Source: Nyssa sinensis (taxonomy: Eukaryota > Streptophyta > Magnoliopsida > Cornales > Nyssaceae). From it: DNA of 64,000 nt. Below the pieces are notes generated by a model. That model was not told the DNA's origin and did no database searches. It saw only the letters and a program-made list of their open reading frames with translations. This document shows, in pieces, positions 37,201 to 45,400 of the stretch. The stretch lies in assembly GCA_008638375.1 (NCBI GenBank), contig CM018046.1:41873706-41937705 (forward strand), in the 5' to 3' direction. The position numbers and the translations under genes are program-made. How positions within the stretch are numbered: the first letter of the stretch is position 1; each line of letters starts with the position of its first letter.

Positions 37201-40200
37201 AATTTTTAGTGTTGTTATTTTTGTTAGCCATGCTTCTTTATGATTAAGTTTTATGGATTGATTAATGAAAATCTCTACAAATTTTGCATTTTGTTATGTT
37301 GAGACCCAAGAAGCACAGATACGAACAAGGATACGACACGACACGACCCGACCCGACATGACACGACAATTTTCAAAAAGTATGATACAGATACGTTGAA
37401 TATATTTTTTATTTGACTACATAATAAAATTTTAATATTATTTTAATAAAAATACATAAATTATTGATAAAAAAATAGCATAAAAAAATACACAAATTGC
37501 TTAAATGTTATTAATATATCAAAATAAAAAATTTATTAAATAAAAATTTAAGAATTTCATTTAATAATCAACAGTCATGATTCAAATTTCAAAACAAATT
37601 TGTTAACTATTATATATATTTATGTGTGTATAAAAAAATAGTGGAGAAGAAGAGAAAAAGAGGAGTAAAAAAAAAATAGCCCCCCCACCAAAAAAGAAAG
37701 AAACCGAAAACGTGTCCCAACGTTTCCGTAATATGTCCGAAATTCAAATTAAACACATCTTTTGCATGTGCAACACTTGTCTGTGTCGACACGGATACGT
37801 GAGGTAAAATAAAGTGTCCGTGCTTTATAGATTGAGACTCCATTAATTTTTTGCTATGTGAAAATATCTTAGAGGCTTCATAATAATTTAAGGTTTTTCT
37901 TCTTTAGTTTAATTTCAGCATTGTTATGTGCACTTATGGACCACCACTAGCCCTTCAATAAGCCTATTTTTATCTCCAAAATGCTAAAACTTTTATCAGA
38001 AAGCCCTACCTCTAATTGACATTGCCATTCTAACCCCAAAAACTTAATTTTTCTTTAGTATCAAGAAATTTCTGCAAGCTTTCCTTTAAATTTTATTCAA
38101 AAACCATCCCTAACCTCTACTAATGTGAGCCTTGTCTATTCATAAATGTTTATCTTATCTTCTTAATCATAAATCTTTGAAATCCAACTAAACCCGCCAA
38201 TATTTAATCATAATTGGACCTAATTCATTTGGCCACATTTGTAGCTGGATATAAGCCCGGATAAGATAGGATCTCTCTCCAATAGGATAGGAATTTATCA
38301 GATATTATATTTTCCCAGTGTTTGGAACAAGACTGGGTTCAAGCCTTTTTGATATAATGCTTCTGTCCTAATCTTGTGTTTGGATGGCACTGAATAAGCC
38401 CAAATACAAGTCCTTTTTTTTCCCCAGTAAGCAAAAGTCCATATGAAAATATGCATCTTTATATTTTCTCGTTTAATAACACAATGATAGCATCACAATA
38501 TCAATGAACAAAAATCCATCACAGAATTTTTGCTCAAATCTCCAATAATAAAAAGAGAAGGGAAGAGAACTAAATCTATTGCAACTTATAAGGCCTTATT
38601 TAGTTGAGCAGAGAGTACATATGAAGGAAAACATTCTTATCAGTTGGTGAGATCAATGACGACACTATCTAAAAAACTGGGGAGATTTGGTTGGATTGGG
38701 GGATCCTGATCTTGCTTCCTCTCTGTTTTGCTTCTAAAATGAATTAGGGGCATCCTTCGTATTTCTGTCTTGGTGGGATATCCCAAGGTAACATATTCAG
38801 ACTCACAAAACATTGGAGAAGTTCTTATCCTTCATTGTGTTTGGCTATTTATATTTGTCTGTAAGCATGCCAAAGTCCACTTGGACTCAATTATGGGATT
38901 GTCAAACTATCCCTAACAAACCGACGGTTGCATACTGATTGTGTGAAATAAAAAATGCTTGAAAAGCTTACTCAACGGGAAGTACATGCACAAACAAAAT
39001 CCTTGCTTCTTGAAGCTTGAAGATGACATTATTACTAAAGGGCTACAACTAAAGAGGACAATGAAAAGTAAAGGATATAGGAATAAAGAGAAGGCAATGT
39101 GAAACTAAGACTAAGTGCTGGAAAGTAAAGGCATTAAAAACAAAGGAATTACAATTAAAATGGCTACGGTGGCTGGAAAAATAAAGGAAAATGCTGATGC
39201 ACATGCTTTGGGGTGGGAGCAGGAAACTACTTGTGAGAAGGAATTTTACACATTTATGTAGGATTTGTGTCAAACATTTTATGGACAAAATGTAAACTAA
39301 TTTTAATTTTTTGAAAAGTAAATATCTAGGAGGAGAAACTTACTATTAAAAAAAATGAGCATGCAATTGTTACTGTAAAAGAATGTAGGTTTTATCTCAA
39401 AAGAACTGAGCAATTTCAAGGTTATATTGGCAAGTTTGGAATCATTGTTCTGATTCTAATTGGGTGCATTTCCTTGTTTTTGTTGACTACTTTCCTTATT
39501 TTGTTTTTATTTTTTGGTTGAGGGGAGAGGGTGGGGGAGTGGTTGTTTAGAAATTGTCTACTCTCTTGTTTGCGGGGGCAAAGCATCTTGTTGAACTATC
39601 AATATGGTTGAGCTTGATCCACTATGTAGCATTCCAAATAATTTTATGGAAGCAAGTGTCAAGAAACTTTGCTGCCTGTGTCAAGAAACTTGCTCTTGCA
39701 GCCACTGTATACCACATTAGGGCTGAACGCAATGATTGTATATGGAGGAGGAGCCATTCTGAAGATGAAATCTACCATAGTATTGTCAACCATACGAGGA
39801 GCAGGGTACTTAAATGGAGCAAAATTCCAAATAGCTATGAAAATTGGGAACTTTGCATGCACTGGGGGTTTCATTTATCCATTTTTGCTGTCTATAATAC
39901 GAATGGTAGAATAGAAGAAAATGTTACTTAACGTTAACTGTATAGTTCTTCTGTATGGGGGTCATCGTTTGTATGTCTCCTTCTCTGTATAGTCTTGTTT
40001 GTTTAATAAAATTCTTACTTACCCAAAAAAATTTAGTGTCTGTTTAATTAAAGTCTTGAAGTAACTTGCTTTTGCCACAATGATTTTCTATTTATTGACA
40101 AGCATTGTTTTGTTTTTCTAGTGTGACGGCTGAGAAGTGGATTCCCATTATAGAAGTCCCAGTAAGTAGTGTGAAAACATTTTTGGAGAAAAAGAAGCAC

Positions 40201-40600
40201 GAAGGTTTTTCTATCTTGGGGCTAGAGCAAACGGCAAACAGTATATCTCTCGATCAGTATATCTTTCCTAAAAAGACAGTAAGCCATCGTTTAATATATT
40301 CACATAATCTAATGGTGAATTCTTGCATTTTGCAGTCTGTTGTATGCTAACAGGAGTATTTCTCTAATCAACCATACAGAAGAGTGTACCAATTTTATCG
40401 CAAAATTTATAGGTGTGCTTGCTTCATTTTTGCAGGTCCTGGTTCTTGGGCGTGAAAAGGAGGGTATACCCGTGGAGTTAATTCATATTCTAGATGCTTG
40501 CATTGAAATCCCTCAGTTGGGAGTTGTTAGGTCACTTAATGTTCATGTCAGTGGAGCAATTGCGCTATGGGAGTATACTCGACAGCAACGGTCCCAATAG
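9838..40600 (+). CDS. TRM3: SpoU-family tRNA (guanosine-2'-O-)methyltransferase, TRM3/TARBP1-like (3' part)
   Basis: Thirteen exons join in frame: 9838-9885, 10131-10238, 16253-16327, 18597-18647, 19945-20088, 20198-20328, 21538-21625, 29091-29150, 29223-29475, 31610-31761, 31912-31982, 40122-40278, 40436-40600 (stop). All introns are GT-AG, and the exons give 500 residues. The first part is the alpha-helical region of TARBP1 homologues ([20 protein letters not shown]). The C-terminus carries the SpoU motifs [20 protein letters not shown] and [19 protein letters not shown]. Yeast Trm3 methylates the ribose of G18 in tRNA, and the plant gene is inferred to do likewise. The 5' exons lie upstream of the window or undetected. 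Three introns exceed 6 kb and are filled with transposons. Confidence 0.92.
10621..10830 (-). repeat. Copia-2 3' LTR
   Basis: 210-bp terminal repeat. Its outer end has decayed from TG to TA. The purine tract (CTTGAGGGGG on the minus strand) lies at its inner edge. Confidence 0.9.
10840..12220 (-). pseudogene. Copia-2 reverse transcriptase and RNase H (broken)
   Basis: The minus-strand frames 12220-11858 and 11833-11072 carry RT ([47 protein letters not shown]) and the start of RNase H ([10 protein letters not shown]). A stop at 11855-11857 separates them. Further lesions truncate RNase H near 11072, but its residual C-terminus can still be followed toward 10850. Protein similarity to Copia-1 is high throughout. 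Confidence 0.88.
12230..14050 (-). pseudogene. Copia-2 protease and integrase (broken)
   Basis: The frame 14029-13238 covers the protease C-terminal part, the zinc-binding [10 protein letters not shown]...[10 protein letters not shown] and the integrase core ([21 protein letters not shown]), ending at a TAG in a Q-stop-HGIIH context. 13141-12791 and 12760-12230 continue the integrase C-terminus and linker. The protease site just upstream keeps DSGASDHM, but the preceding Trp codon is a stop. Confidence 0.87.
14057..14473 (-). pseudogene. Copia-2 gag remnant with large internal deletion
   Basis: 138 codons remain. The N-terminal [20 protein letters not shown] is joined directly to the C-terminal [20 protein letters not shown]. 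Against Copia-1 gag (381 codons), about 240 residues, including the zinc knuckle, are missing in frame. It cannot form a normal capsid protein. Confidence 0.88.
14474..15303 (-). other. Long untranslated leader of Copia-2
   Basis: 830 bp lie between the primer-binding site at the right LTR and the gag ATG, whereas Copia-1 has only 38 bp. The sequence is GC-richer than its surroundings and has no convincing coding content. It may be a leader gained by this lineage, or captured sequence. Confidence 0.6.
15304..15516 (-). repeat. Copia-2 5' LTR
   Basis: 213-bp LTR with TGAAATC...TTCCACA ends, next to target duplication GTATC at 15517. Confidence 0.92.
15767..16080 (-). mobile_element. TRIM miniature retrotransposon, 74-bp LTR family, copy 1
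   Basis: Two 74-bp direct repeats (15767-15840 and 16007-16080, starting TGTTAAACCACCAAC) flank a 166-bp non-coding interior. The interior begins with a purine-tract complement (CTCCCCTC) and ends with a primer-binding site complement (GATACCA). Flanks AAACG and AAAAG fit a decayed 5-bp target duplication. This is the layout of a TRIM in minus orientation. It ends 172 bp before exon 16253-16327. Confidence 0.8.
16253..21625 (+). CDS. TRM3: TRM3-like exons in 16253-21625 (helical region)
   Basis: Exon 16253-16327 encodes [18 protein letters not shown] and onward, 18597-18647 [17 protein letters not shown], 19945-20088 [20 protein letters not shown] and onward, 20198-20328 [20 protein letters not shown] and onward, and 21538-21625 [20 protein letters not shown] and onward. 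The last two are joined in phase 2 (the Arg codon CG|T). The conserved order matches the armadillo-like helical part of TARBP1 homologues. Confidence 0.88.
16328..18250. other. Intron sequence with possible Copia LTR remnant
   Basis: Mostly AT-rich intron. Near 16936-16943 a primer-binding-site complement (GATACCA) precedes TGAAAACTTTGATTC, so about 16944-17120 may be an old LTR on the minus strand. Poly-T and G-rich runs lie near 16430-16505. No exon is seen. Confidence 0.4.
18251..18547. mobile_element. MITE with long terminal inverted repeats
   Basis: The ends are inverted copies over roughly 95 bp: the left starts AGGGAAAATTATACTTAAGC, and the right end read in reverse complement starts AGGGAAAATTATACTTAAGC. 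The inner arms (AACTGACAAGGAAAAAAATA and its counterpart) also match with a few mismatches. The 297-bp non-coding element would fold into a near-perfect hairpin. It lies 49 bp upstream of exon 18597-18647. Superfamily not assigned. Confidence 0.85.
19164..19186. repeat. (AT)n microsatellite
   Basis: Alternating AT run of roughly 23 bp in a methyltransferase intron. Confidence 0.8.
19507..19552 (+). mobile_element. SINE 3'-end fragment
   Basis: CCCCGTAGTCGCGGAAGCCT followed by CCTGCACTGG resembles the 3' half of the SINE at 7811-7974 (CCCTGTAGTGGCGGGAGCCT, CGTGCACTAG). It is truncated, and no target duplication was found. Confidence 0.6.
22199..22386. repeat. Tandem duplication of about 100 bp
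   Basis: Two adjacent units start with TTGTTACTTTTGTTCAAAAC and end AACTAGAAGCTAA. The second is slightly shorter. Non-coding, in the intron before the Gypsy insertion. Confidence 0.75.
22883..23493 (+). repeat. Gypsy 5' LTR
   Basis: 611-bp LTR starting TGATGTAGAAC and ending GCTACGTCA. It contains a poly(A)-signal-like AATAAA in the part near 23360. It matches 28073-28691. Confidence 0.92.
23524..24798 (+). pseudogene. Gypsy gag
   Basis: Frames 23744-23965 and 23956-24798 together give a Gypsy gag: [17 protein letters not shown] across a frameshift near 23950, then the capsid core ([25 protein letters not shown]) and the CCHC zinc knuckle [14 protein letters not shown]. An acidic tail follows. 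The N-terminal part from the ATG at 23526 is also frameshifted. Confidence 0.88.
24850..25430 (+). pseudogene. Gypsy protease region with tandem duplication
   Basis: The aspartic protease site [17 protein letters not shown] and [16 protein letters not shown] are clear. Right after, a short direct duplication (CAGTTCGATGTGGATGCTA at about 25130 and again at about 25159) shifts the frame and destroys the downstream linker. Confidence 0.85.
25431..26300 (+). pseudogene. Gypsy reverse transcriptase (broken)
   Basis: RT starts after a 19-bp tandem duplication (TTGCCTCCTATGCGGGAC repeated at 25463 and 25482) that shifts the frame. The 25457-25975 frame has [30 protein letters not shown] and [15 protein letters not shown]. 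The 25908-26288 frame has the catalytic [14 protein letters not shown] and [10 protein letters not shown]. The usual D-Y/R residue context (CIDYRALN) reads CIDSWAIN. Confidence 0.9.
26300..26860 (+). pseudogene. Gypsy RNase H
   Basis: Frame 26433-26744 carries [34 protein letters not shown] and [11 protein letters not shown] before an in-frame stop where NVVADALSRR-type sequence follows ([13 protein letters not shown]). Confidence 0.85.
26861..28133 (+). pseudogene. Gypsy integrase, stop codon inside the 3' LTR
   Basis: Zinc-binding [20 protein letters not shown] and CPIC precede a stop at 27105. The core follows from 27138: [15 protein letters not shown], the second acidic residue in [13 protein letters not shown], and the [14 protein letters not shown] catalytic Glu. 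The C-terminal domain runs to [11 protein letters not shown]. The frame continues into the 3' LTR by about 60 bp before its stop, as in some centromere-type and related Gypsy lineages. I see no chromodomain. Confidence 0.88.
28073..28691 (+). repeat. Gypsy 3' LTR
   Basis: 619-bp LTR ending CCGTTACGTCA, followed by target duplication CGTTG. Its first base is A rather than T. It contains the pol stop codon at 28131-28133. Confidence 0.92.
29091..31982 (+). CDS. TRM3: TRM3-like exons in 29091-31982 (linker and SpoU N-terminal half)
   Basis: 29091-29150 encodes [20 protein letters not shown], and 29223-29475 a charged linker ending KPLM. 31610-31761 encodes [17 protein letters not shown] and the SpoU entry [20 protein letters not shown], and 31912-31982 [20 protein letters not shown] and onward. 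Splice phases 1 and 2 at 29475/31610 and 31982/40122 both restore the frame. The [10 protein letters not shown] stretch is SpoU motif 1, with its conserved Asn and Arg. Confidence 0.9.
30138..30558 (-). mobile_element. TRIM with 153-bp LTRs (second family)
   Basis: Direct repeats 30138-30290 and 30405-30558 (start TGTAACGCCTC / TGTAACGTCCC, end GAGTATCACA) flank a 114-bp interior. The interior starts with CTCTCCCTCTTAGG (purine tract complement) and ends with AACTCTGATACCAT (primer-binding site complement). This is an LTR-type miniature retrotransposon without coding sequence, minus orientation. Flanking 5-mers CATAG and CCTGG do not match, so it is old or rearranged. Confidence 0.82.
31794..31813. 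repeat. Poly-C run
   Basis: 20 consecutive C, 33 bp after the donor of methyltransferase exon 31610-31761. Length may be an assembly artefact. Confidence 0.85.
32438..32914. mobile_element. hAT-like MITE
   Basis: A 477-bp non-coding element with perfect 16-bp terminal inverted repeats CAATGTTGTTAAAGGC. Flanks CATCCAAA (32430-32437) and CATCCCAA (32915-32922) match at 7 of 8, fitting an 8-bp target duplication. The arms continue with imperfect GGCGCTAAGG / CCTTATCACC pairing. It lies in the last large methyltransferase intron. Confidence 0.8.
33435..33535. repeat. Short tandem repeat, about 45 bp x 2-3
   Basis: CATTCACAAAATGAGCATAC with TTGCACTGTG recurs with small variation. Intronic. Confidence 0.6.
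33642..33998 (-). mobile_element. TRIM, 74-bp LTR family, copy 2 (diverged)
   Basis: The left repeat (from 33642; TTAGAATACCAATTAGCCC, GTTAGAGAATGGGC) and right repeat (from 33926; GTTAAAATACAATTATTCC, GATAGATACTAGGC) resemble the LTRs of copy 1. A primer-site complement-like ATATCAT precedes the right repeat. The interior includes a 24-nt poly-C run (33751-33774). Confidence 0.65.
33751..33774. repeat. Poly-C run
   Basis: 24 consecutive C, replacing the purine-tract complement area of TRIM copy 2. Possibly length-uncertain in the assembly. Confidence 0.85.
34437..34460. repeat. (GA)n microsatellite
   Basis: GAGAGA run of roughly 24 bp, intronic. Confidence 0.75.
35872..36000 (-). mobile_element. 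TRIM, 74-bp LTR family, copy 3 (partial)
   Basis: One LTR (35872-35945; TGTTAGATTACCAGTTGC ... ATCAAGCTCTCAACA) followed by CTCCCCATG, the purine-tract complement. The other LTR is not found downstream. The LTR end matches copy 1 closely. Confidence 0.6.
36175..37165. mobile_element. hAT-like non-autonomous element, 975 bp
   Basis: A perfect 8-bp direct repeat GTTGGTTT (36175-36182 and 37158-37165) flanks an element (36183-37157) with terminal inverted repeats CAGGGTTGTTAAAATTGG / CATGTTTGTTAAAATCTTG. The interior is AT-rich, with a GA-rich microsatellite near 36675-36710 and no transposase. Termini resemble those of 911-6582 and 32438-32914. Confidence 0.75.
37299..37840. mobile_element. 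Mutator-like MITE with 9-bp target duplication
   Basis: Flanks TTGAGACCC (37299-37307) and TTGAGACTC (37832-37840) match at 8 of 9. The element ends are imperfect inverted repeats (AAGCACAGATAC versus AAGCACGGACAC) with further GGATACG/ACACGAC blocks inside both ends. It has an AT-rich interior of about 524 bp and no coding sequence. Confidence 0.65.
39554..40030 (+). mobile_element. LINE 3'-terminal fragment
   Basis: The 39554-39931 frame ends with the typical plant LINE C-terminus ([37 protein letters not shown]). It is followed by TTTGTTTAATAAAATTCTTA and a short A-run near 40022-40029, like a LINE 3' tail. 5' truncated. It ends about 90 bp before methyltransferase exon 40122-40278. Confidence 0.8.
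40122..40600 (+). CDS. TRM3: TRM3-like terminal exons with SpoU motifs 2 and 3
   Basis: 40122-40278 encodes [20 protein letters not shown] and [19 protein letters not shown]. After a 157-bp intron, 40436-40600 encodes [20 protein letters not shown] and [20 protein letters not shown] before the stop. These form the knotted cofactor-binding end of the SPOUT fold in this family. Confidence 0.92.
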
Positions 40601-41100
40601 CCCTTGTATTCTCAACCTGAGATTGTATTTTAAATGAACTCAAAGGGAACATTCTTGTCCTAATCCCTTTGTTACTATGCTGTAATTATTTATTAACGGA
40701 GCAGGGACTAGGCCGCCCTACGCAACTTGATATATAATTGCACGTACTTCATTATCATTTGTTGCCTTTTCCTCCTTGTTTAAAACAAGCAGGATGTGGC
40801 TAGAAGAAGAACCAGATGATATTGATGGTTTACCATTTCAATCAATGCACTTGGTCTGACAATATATGTGGAAATGATGTAGCTTGAAGATATATTTCTT
40901 TTCAATGGTATGAATTATGAAATCACTGATTTGGTGAAAGCAGATTGCCAATTTCATAATCAGTCTCTAGTGGGATTGTTATGTTGGTTTAACTAATTGG
41001 CAAAATATTATTACCATGAACACTAGATGTTTTCTTTTTCTTTTCGAGGGAAATTGTTAATGCAGGACAATGTATTTTCCATTTTAGTTTACATTATATG

Positions 41101-41103
<3 letters not shown>

Positions 41104-41137
<34 letters not shown>

Positions 41138-41336
41138 GTGTGTGTGTGTGTGACTGAATAGTTGTTATGATAATACATTTCTATGGCAGGCTGTGGATTG
41201 CAATGGGATTGAAAATCATGCATTATATGGTTGGCGTGTGTGTGACTGAATAGTTGTTATAATAATGCATTTCTATGGCAGGCTGTGGATTGCAATGGGA
41301 TTGAAAATCATGCATTATATAGTTGTCTTGGCTGTC
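41104..41336. repeat. (CT)n(GT)n microsatellite and about 100-bp tandem duplication
   Basis: CT repeats (41104-41133) run into GT repeats. Then a unit starting GTGTGACTGAATAGTTGTTA and ending AATCATGCATTATAT occurs twice, nearly identical. A degraded third piece (GGTTGCAATGGGATGG) follows. Confidence 0.8.
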
Positions 41337-41512
41337 CCATGGGTTGCAATGGGATGGATATAAAATCATTCATTATAGTAGCAGCCATGCTATTTTCATG
41401 ATGCATTGTATGCTTCTAATATTTGGTTGATTCACTTGATGCTATCCGGTCAGTTGGATCAGTTTTATCTTAAAGGTCTCCTGTATCTTATGTGATGGTA
41501 GCTCAAATTTAA

Positions 41513-41810
41513 GAGTAATGTTACATGTCCTGAAATTTGGTACAAAAACTTGCATCTTAAATGATGTGGTAATAGATTATTAAAAAAATATTAACAATGT
41601 ATCTAAAACATCATTAATAATTTAATCTTACATAATTTGGAATGTAAAACTTGGAACAGAGTATTATTGTTTTAAGTAAGGAATAATGTTACATGTCTCA
41701 AGTTTTTGTATCAAAACTTGCATATCAAATGATACGTCATTTATGAATAATTTATTGTTACATCATTTGGGATTCAAAATTTGGGATAAAGAGAATTATT
41801 GTTAAGTAAA
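41513..41810. repeat. Pair of related foldback-like repeats
   Basis: Two adjacent units start AATGTTACATGTC and contain ACTTGCAT..TAAATGAT. Within each unit the far end is a weak inverted copy (TGGAATGTAAAACTTGG; TGGGATTCAAAATTTGG). This suggests two diverged MITE copies side by side, with no clear target duplication. Confidence 0.45.
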
Positions 41811-41958
41811 TATGTGGGATTCATACAAGGTTCACAAAACTCTCAAATCAACAGCATTGCCCCCATGTGATTGTACCCGAGTTTTTTTTTTTTTTTATGC
41901 ATACACTAATACCTCTTGGCATGCGGGGTAAGACTACTCATGTACTGGATTAGCCTTT

Positions 41959-41972
<14 letters not shown>

Positions 41973-41989
<17 letters not shown>

Positions 41990-41997
41990 GGGGGGGG
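41973..41997. repeat. Poly-G run
   Basis: 25 consecutive G after a GT microsatellite. Length may be uncertain. Confidence 0.85.
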
Positions 41998-42434
41998 TTT
42001 CGAGTGCAGGGGATCTGATGGTTTAGAATCATATAAAATTGATGAGAGTGCTAATCAGCAAATCATGATGCTGGGCTCACATGTAATATTTTGACTATTT
42101 CCTTTTTCTAGCGGTATCATTTTCTTCATATGACTTAAATCTATGCTTAAGTTTTTACTTTCTATTACTGATTAAAGTTAGCTAAGAGGGAGGCCACCCA
42201 CATGGAACAGGGTGGTTTGAAAATACAAAAATCATGCATGGTTCTAGTACATGAAATTTGCAGTTTACTTCTCCTCACCTAATCAACAACCAAGTTTACA
42301 GTTCCTCCAAATGAAAATAATAATTCCCAAACTCTTAGCCAAATTCTCTTGCAATCTGTTAATTTTAGGGAAATCACAATCCTTTTGAAGTATGGAGAAT
42401 ATTGCTGCTAGTTAACGTTATCAATCACTTATCA

Positions 42435-45400
42435 ATGGAGTCCATTTTCACTCTCATTCTTCTCATCTCTTTCATCAACACATGGGATTCCCACTTGATA
42501 GAAGCCAAGGTCTTCATGGTTCTAATGGAGGAAGAACCTGGTGTTTCTTTCAAGACAAAACAAGCCTACAGATGGTTTGATTTTGCTCACTTTTTTTATT
42601 CCAGTTTTGAGAGAGAGATTCTTGAAGAATTGTTCCTTTCTTTTATTTTTTCTGCATTCAGTCTATATTTATTATTTTGCACCATCCTCTACTTTGTTAT
42701 TTTTGGTTTCTTATTAAGCTAACCTTAAAAGTGTAGGAGTGATGAAGATGTGATGGTTTACAAAGAGAGGGTGAGTAGTGGGCATGATATTTTCTTACAA
42801 TCTCTCCTGCAAAGAGGCTCATATACAAAACTCTACAGCTACACTCATCTGCTCAACGGATTCGCGATTGATGTCACTTCTGAAAAGGTAATTCATATAC
42901 ATCTAACTCTCTTGAAATCCTGCAGTGACGAGAGTGTTCTACACTAGGTTTGCCCATATATTTAGTATAATAATATTATAGAATATAAGCATAACAGATT
43001 AATTTCATTACTTCTATTATAAATGCAATTATGAATTGTATGAGAATATGAGTTGGATATTTTTTGCAGGTCTTAAATAATCTTCAGAATGCAAAAGGAG
43101 TAAGAGCCATCCATGAAGATGTTAAAATGGAGAAGTTTACTACACATACACCTGATTTTCTTGGCATTCCTAGTGGTGTTTGGCCAACTTTAGGAGGAGC
43201 CAAGAGCTCTGGTGAGGGAGTAGTGATAGGTTTGATTGACACTGGAATCAATCCTTTCCATCCAAGTTTTAGCAACCAGTCATCCCCTGTCAACAGCAAC
43301 GGTGTGCTGACCAAAAGTAGCAAATTCAAAGGGAAATGCGCCGTTGGAGATCAGTTCCCTCCAACAGCATGCAATGGAAAGATAGTTGGGGCACAATATT
43401 TTGCACGCGCTGCAATTGCTGCTGGTGAATTCAACACCACACGTGACTATGCATCCCCCTTTGATACTGATGGTCATGGAAGGCAAGTAACATTGAGTAA
43501 AATTAAGTATAACAGATCCAGCTTCTTGTTATTACATCAGTGTCATCCTGATTATTACTGCTAACACTTGCCATTGTTGTAGCACAAAATTTGCTTTAGG
43601 TTTCAGACATCTTCATTATGCAATTCAATTATCTATATAAACTCATTTCATCTTCATAATGTTCCAATAATGATGCAAAGTAACAGCCACACGGCCTCAA
43701 CAGCTGCCGGAAACCACCAAATTCCAGTGATCTCCAATAACTTCAACTATGGTTATGCAAGTGGAATGGCTCCTGGAGCAAGGTAGTATGATAATTTATC
43801 TATTAAAGCAACATCAGCAGTATGAAGCATTATGCAGTTATAAGATACTTTTTTTTGGGTTCAAACAATTTATATTCAATTTTCTTCTTACAACCTTTTG
43901 TTTTGTAGGATTGCTGTGTACAAAGCTTTATATGCTTTTGGAGGTTACATGTCAGATGTTGTGGCAGCAGTTGATCAGGTTTGAGAAAGATGGACTATTA
44001 GAAAATGGCAAAAAATATTGGTTATCTGCCCTAGTGCTATTTAAGTGATCCTGAACTTATTTGGTGAATATTTGCTCACTTTAGGCAGTGGAAGATAGAG
44101 TTGATATATTAAGCCTCTCTATAGGTCCATCTAGTGTGCCTGCTGGTACTTCTTCTTTCCTAAATGTGCTAGAAACGCAGCTTTTGTTTGCTACAAAAGC
44201 TGGAGTTCTAATCTTCCAAGCTGCTGGCAATGGTGGTCCTTCTTCCAGTTCAATACTTTCTTTTAGTCCATGGATCACAAGTGTTGCTGCCTCTGTTACT
44301 GATCGAAGGTACATTAATTCAATCAAGTTAGGCAGTGGACAGAGCTTCACCGGCACTGGTCTTGCACGTAAGTTGGTTACTATTAATTATACCTCTTTCT
44401 GTATATTTCATTTCTATTTTTTTCTTTCTAGGAATGAAACATCTCTTTTCCATAAATGTGCCGCTTGATCCTCTGTTTTGCAGCTCCAACAGATGGGGAA
44501 GTTTTTTTTCCAATAGCTGCTGCAATCGATGTATGTGAAACGAATACTAACACCGGTCTCCTAACAGTTGATAGCTGTCAAAACACAGAACCATTCATCC
44601 CAACCTTAGTTCGCGGGAAGCTAATCATTTGCACATATACCTTTGATTTTGAGTTTGAGACTGCAAGTATTGCCACAGTTGCAGACACAATACAAAAAAT
44701 TGGGGCTGCTGGGTTCATACTCACAATGAACCCTGATGTTGGTTCTGTACAGATCAAGGGTACCACAGCAACCTTTCGTGTCCCTGGCATTATCCTAAAC
44801 AATATGCAAGCTTCCTCGGTATAGAACGCATAATGATTTGGTTATAGTTATTATTTTTACATAATTGATTTCACTTTAATCACATTGAAAAAATTTCTTC
44901 AAATTTTTTGAAAATTTCATTGAGTTTACCTGATCTTTCTTTGGCCAGCAATAAACCTTGTTGAACTAGAATATTTTTTTTTTGTGCAGGCTCTATGGGA
45001 CTACTACAATTCAGAAACAATTAGGAGCAGCAGTGGAAGAGTGGTGGATTTTACTGCAACGGCGAGGATTCTGGATGGAAGACAAGCAATTTATACTGGG
45101 CAAGCCCCAGTTGTGGCATCATATTCATCAAGAGGTCCTGATGTCAACAATGCACTTCTACAAACAGCTGATGTCCTTAAACCCAACATCATGGCTCCAG
45201 GTTCCTCAATATGGGCTGCCTGGAGCCCTAACAGTGAAGGGGACCAATTCATCAAAGGTATTCCCAACACCATTAATGTAGTTCATCAGAGATTACTGTC
45301 TGATTTTTTTTCTTCGTATTATCCAAACCATCCATCTCATAGACTAATAAAAAAAATTGAGCAAAAAAATCAGTACCTTTTATTTGTTTCAGGTAATCAT

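Larger units (their letters stand above)
40601..42434. other. Intergenic region between methyltransferase and subtilase genes
   Basis: This 1.8-kb stretch holds the methyltransferase 3' flank and the subtilase promoter. It contains (CT)n/(GT)n repeats, a tandem duplication, foldback-like repeats and a poly-G run, listed separately. I recognise no TATA box with confidence. Confidence 0.6.

Noticed and set aside
42402..42434. Upstream in-frame ATG giving a longer subtilase N-terminus (MLLVNVINHLS...).
   Set aside because: The ATG at 42435 gives a normal signal peptide directly. The extra 11 residues would bury it.
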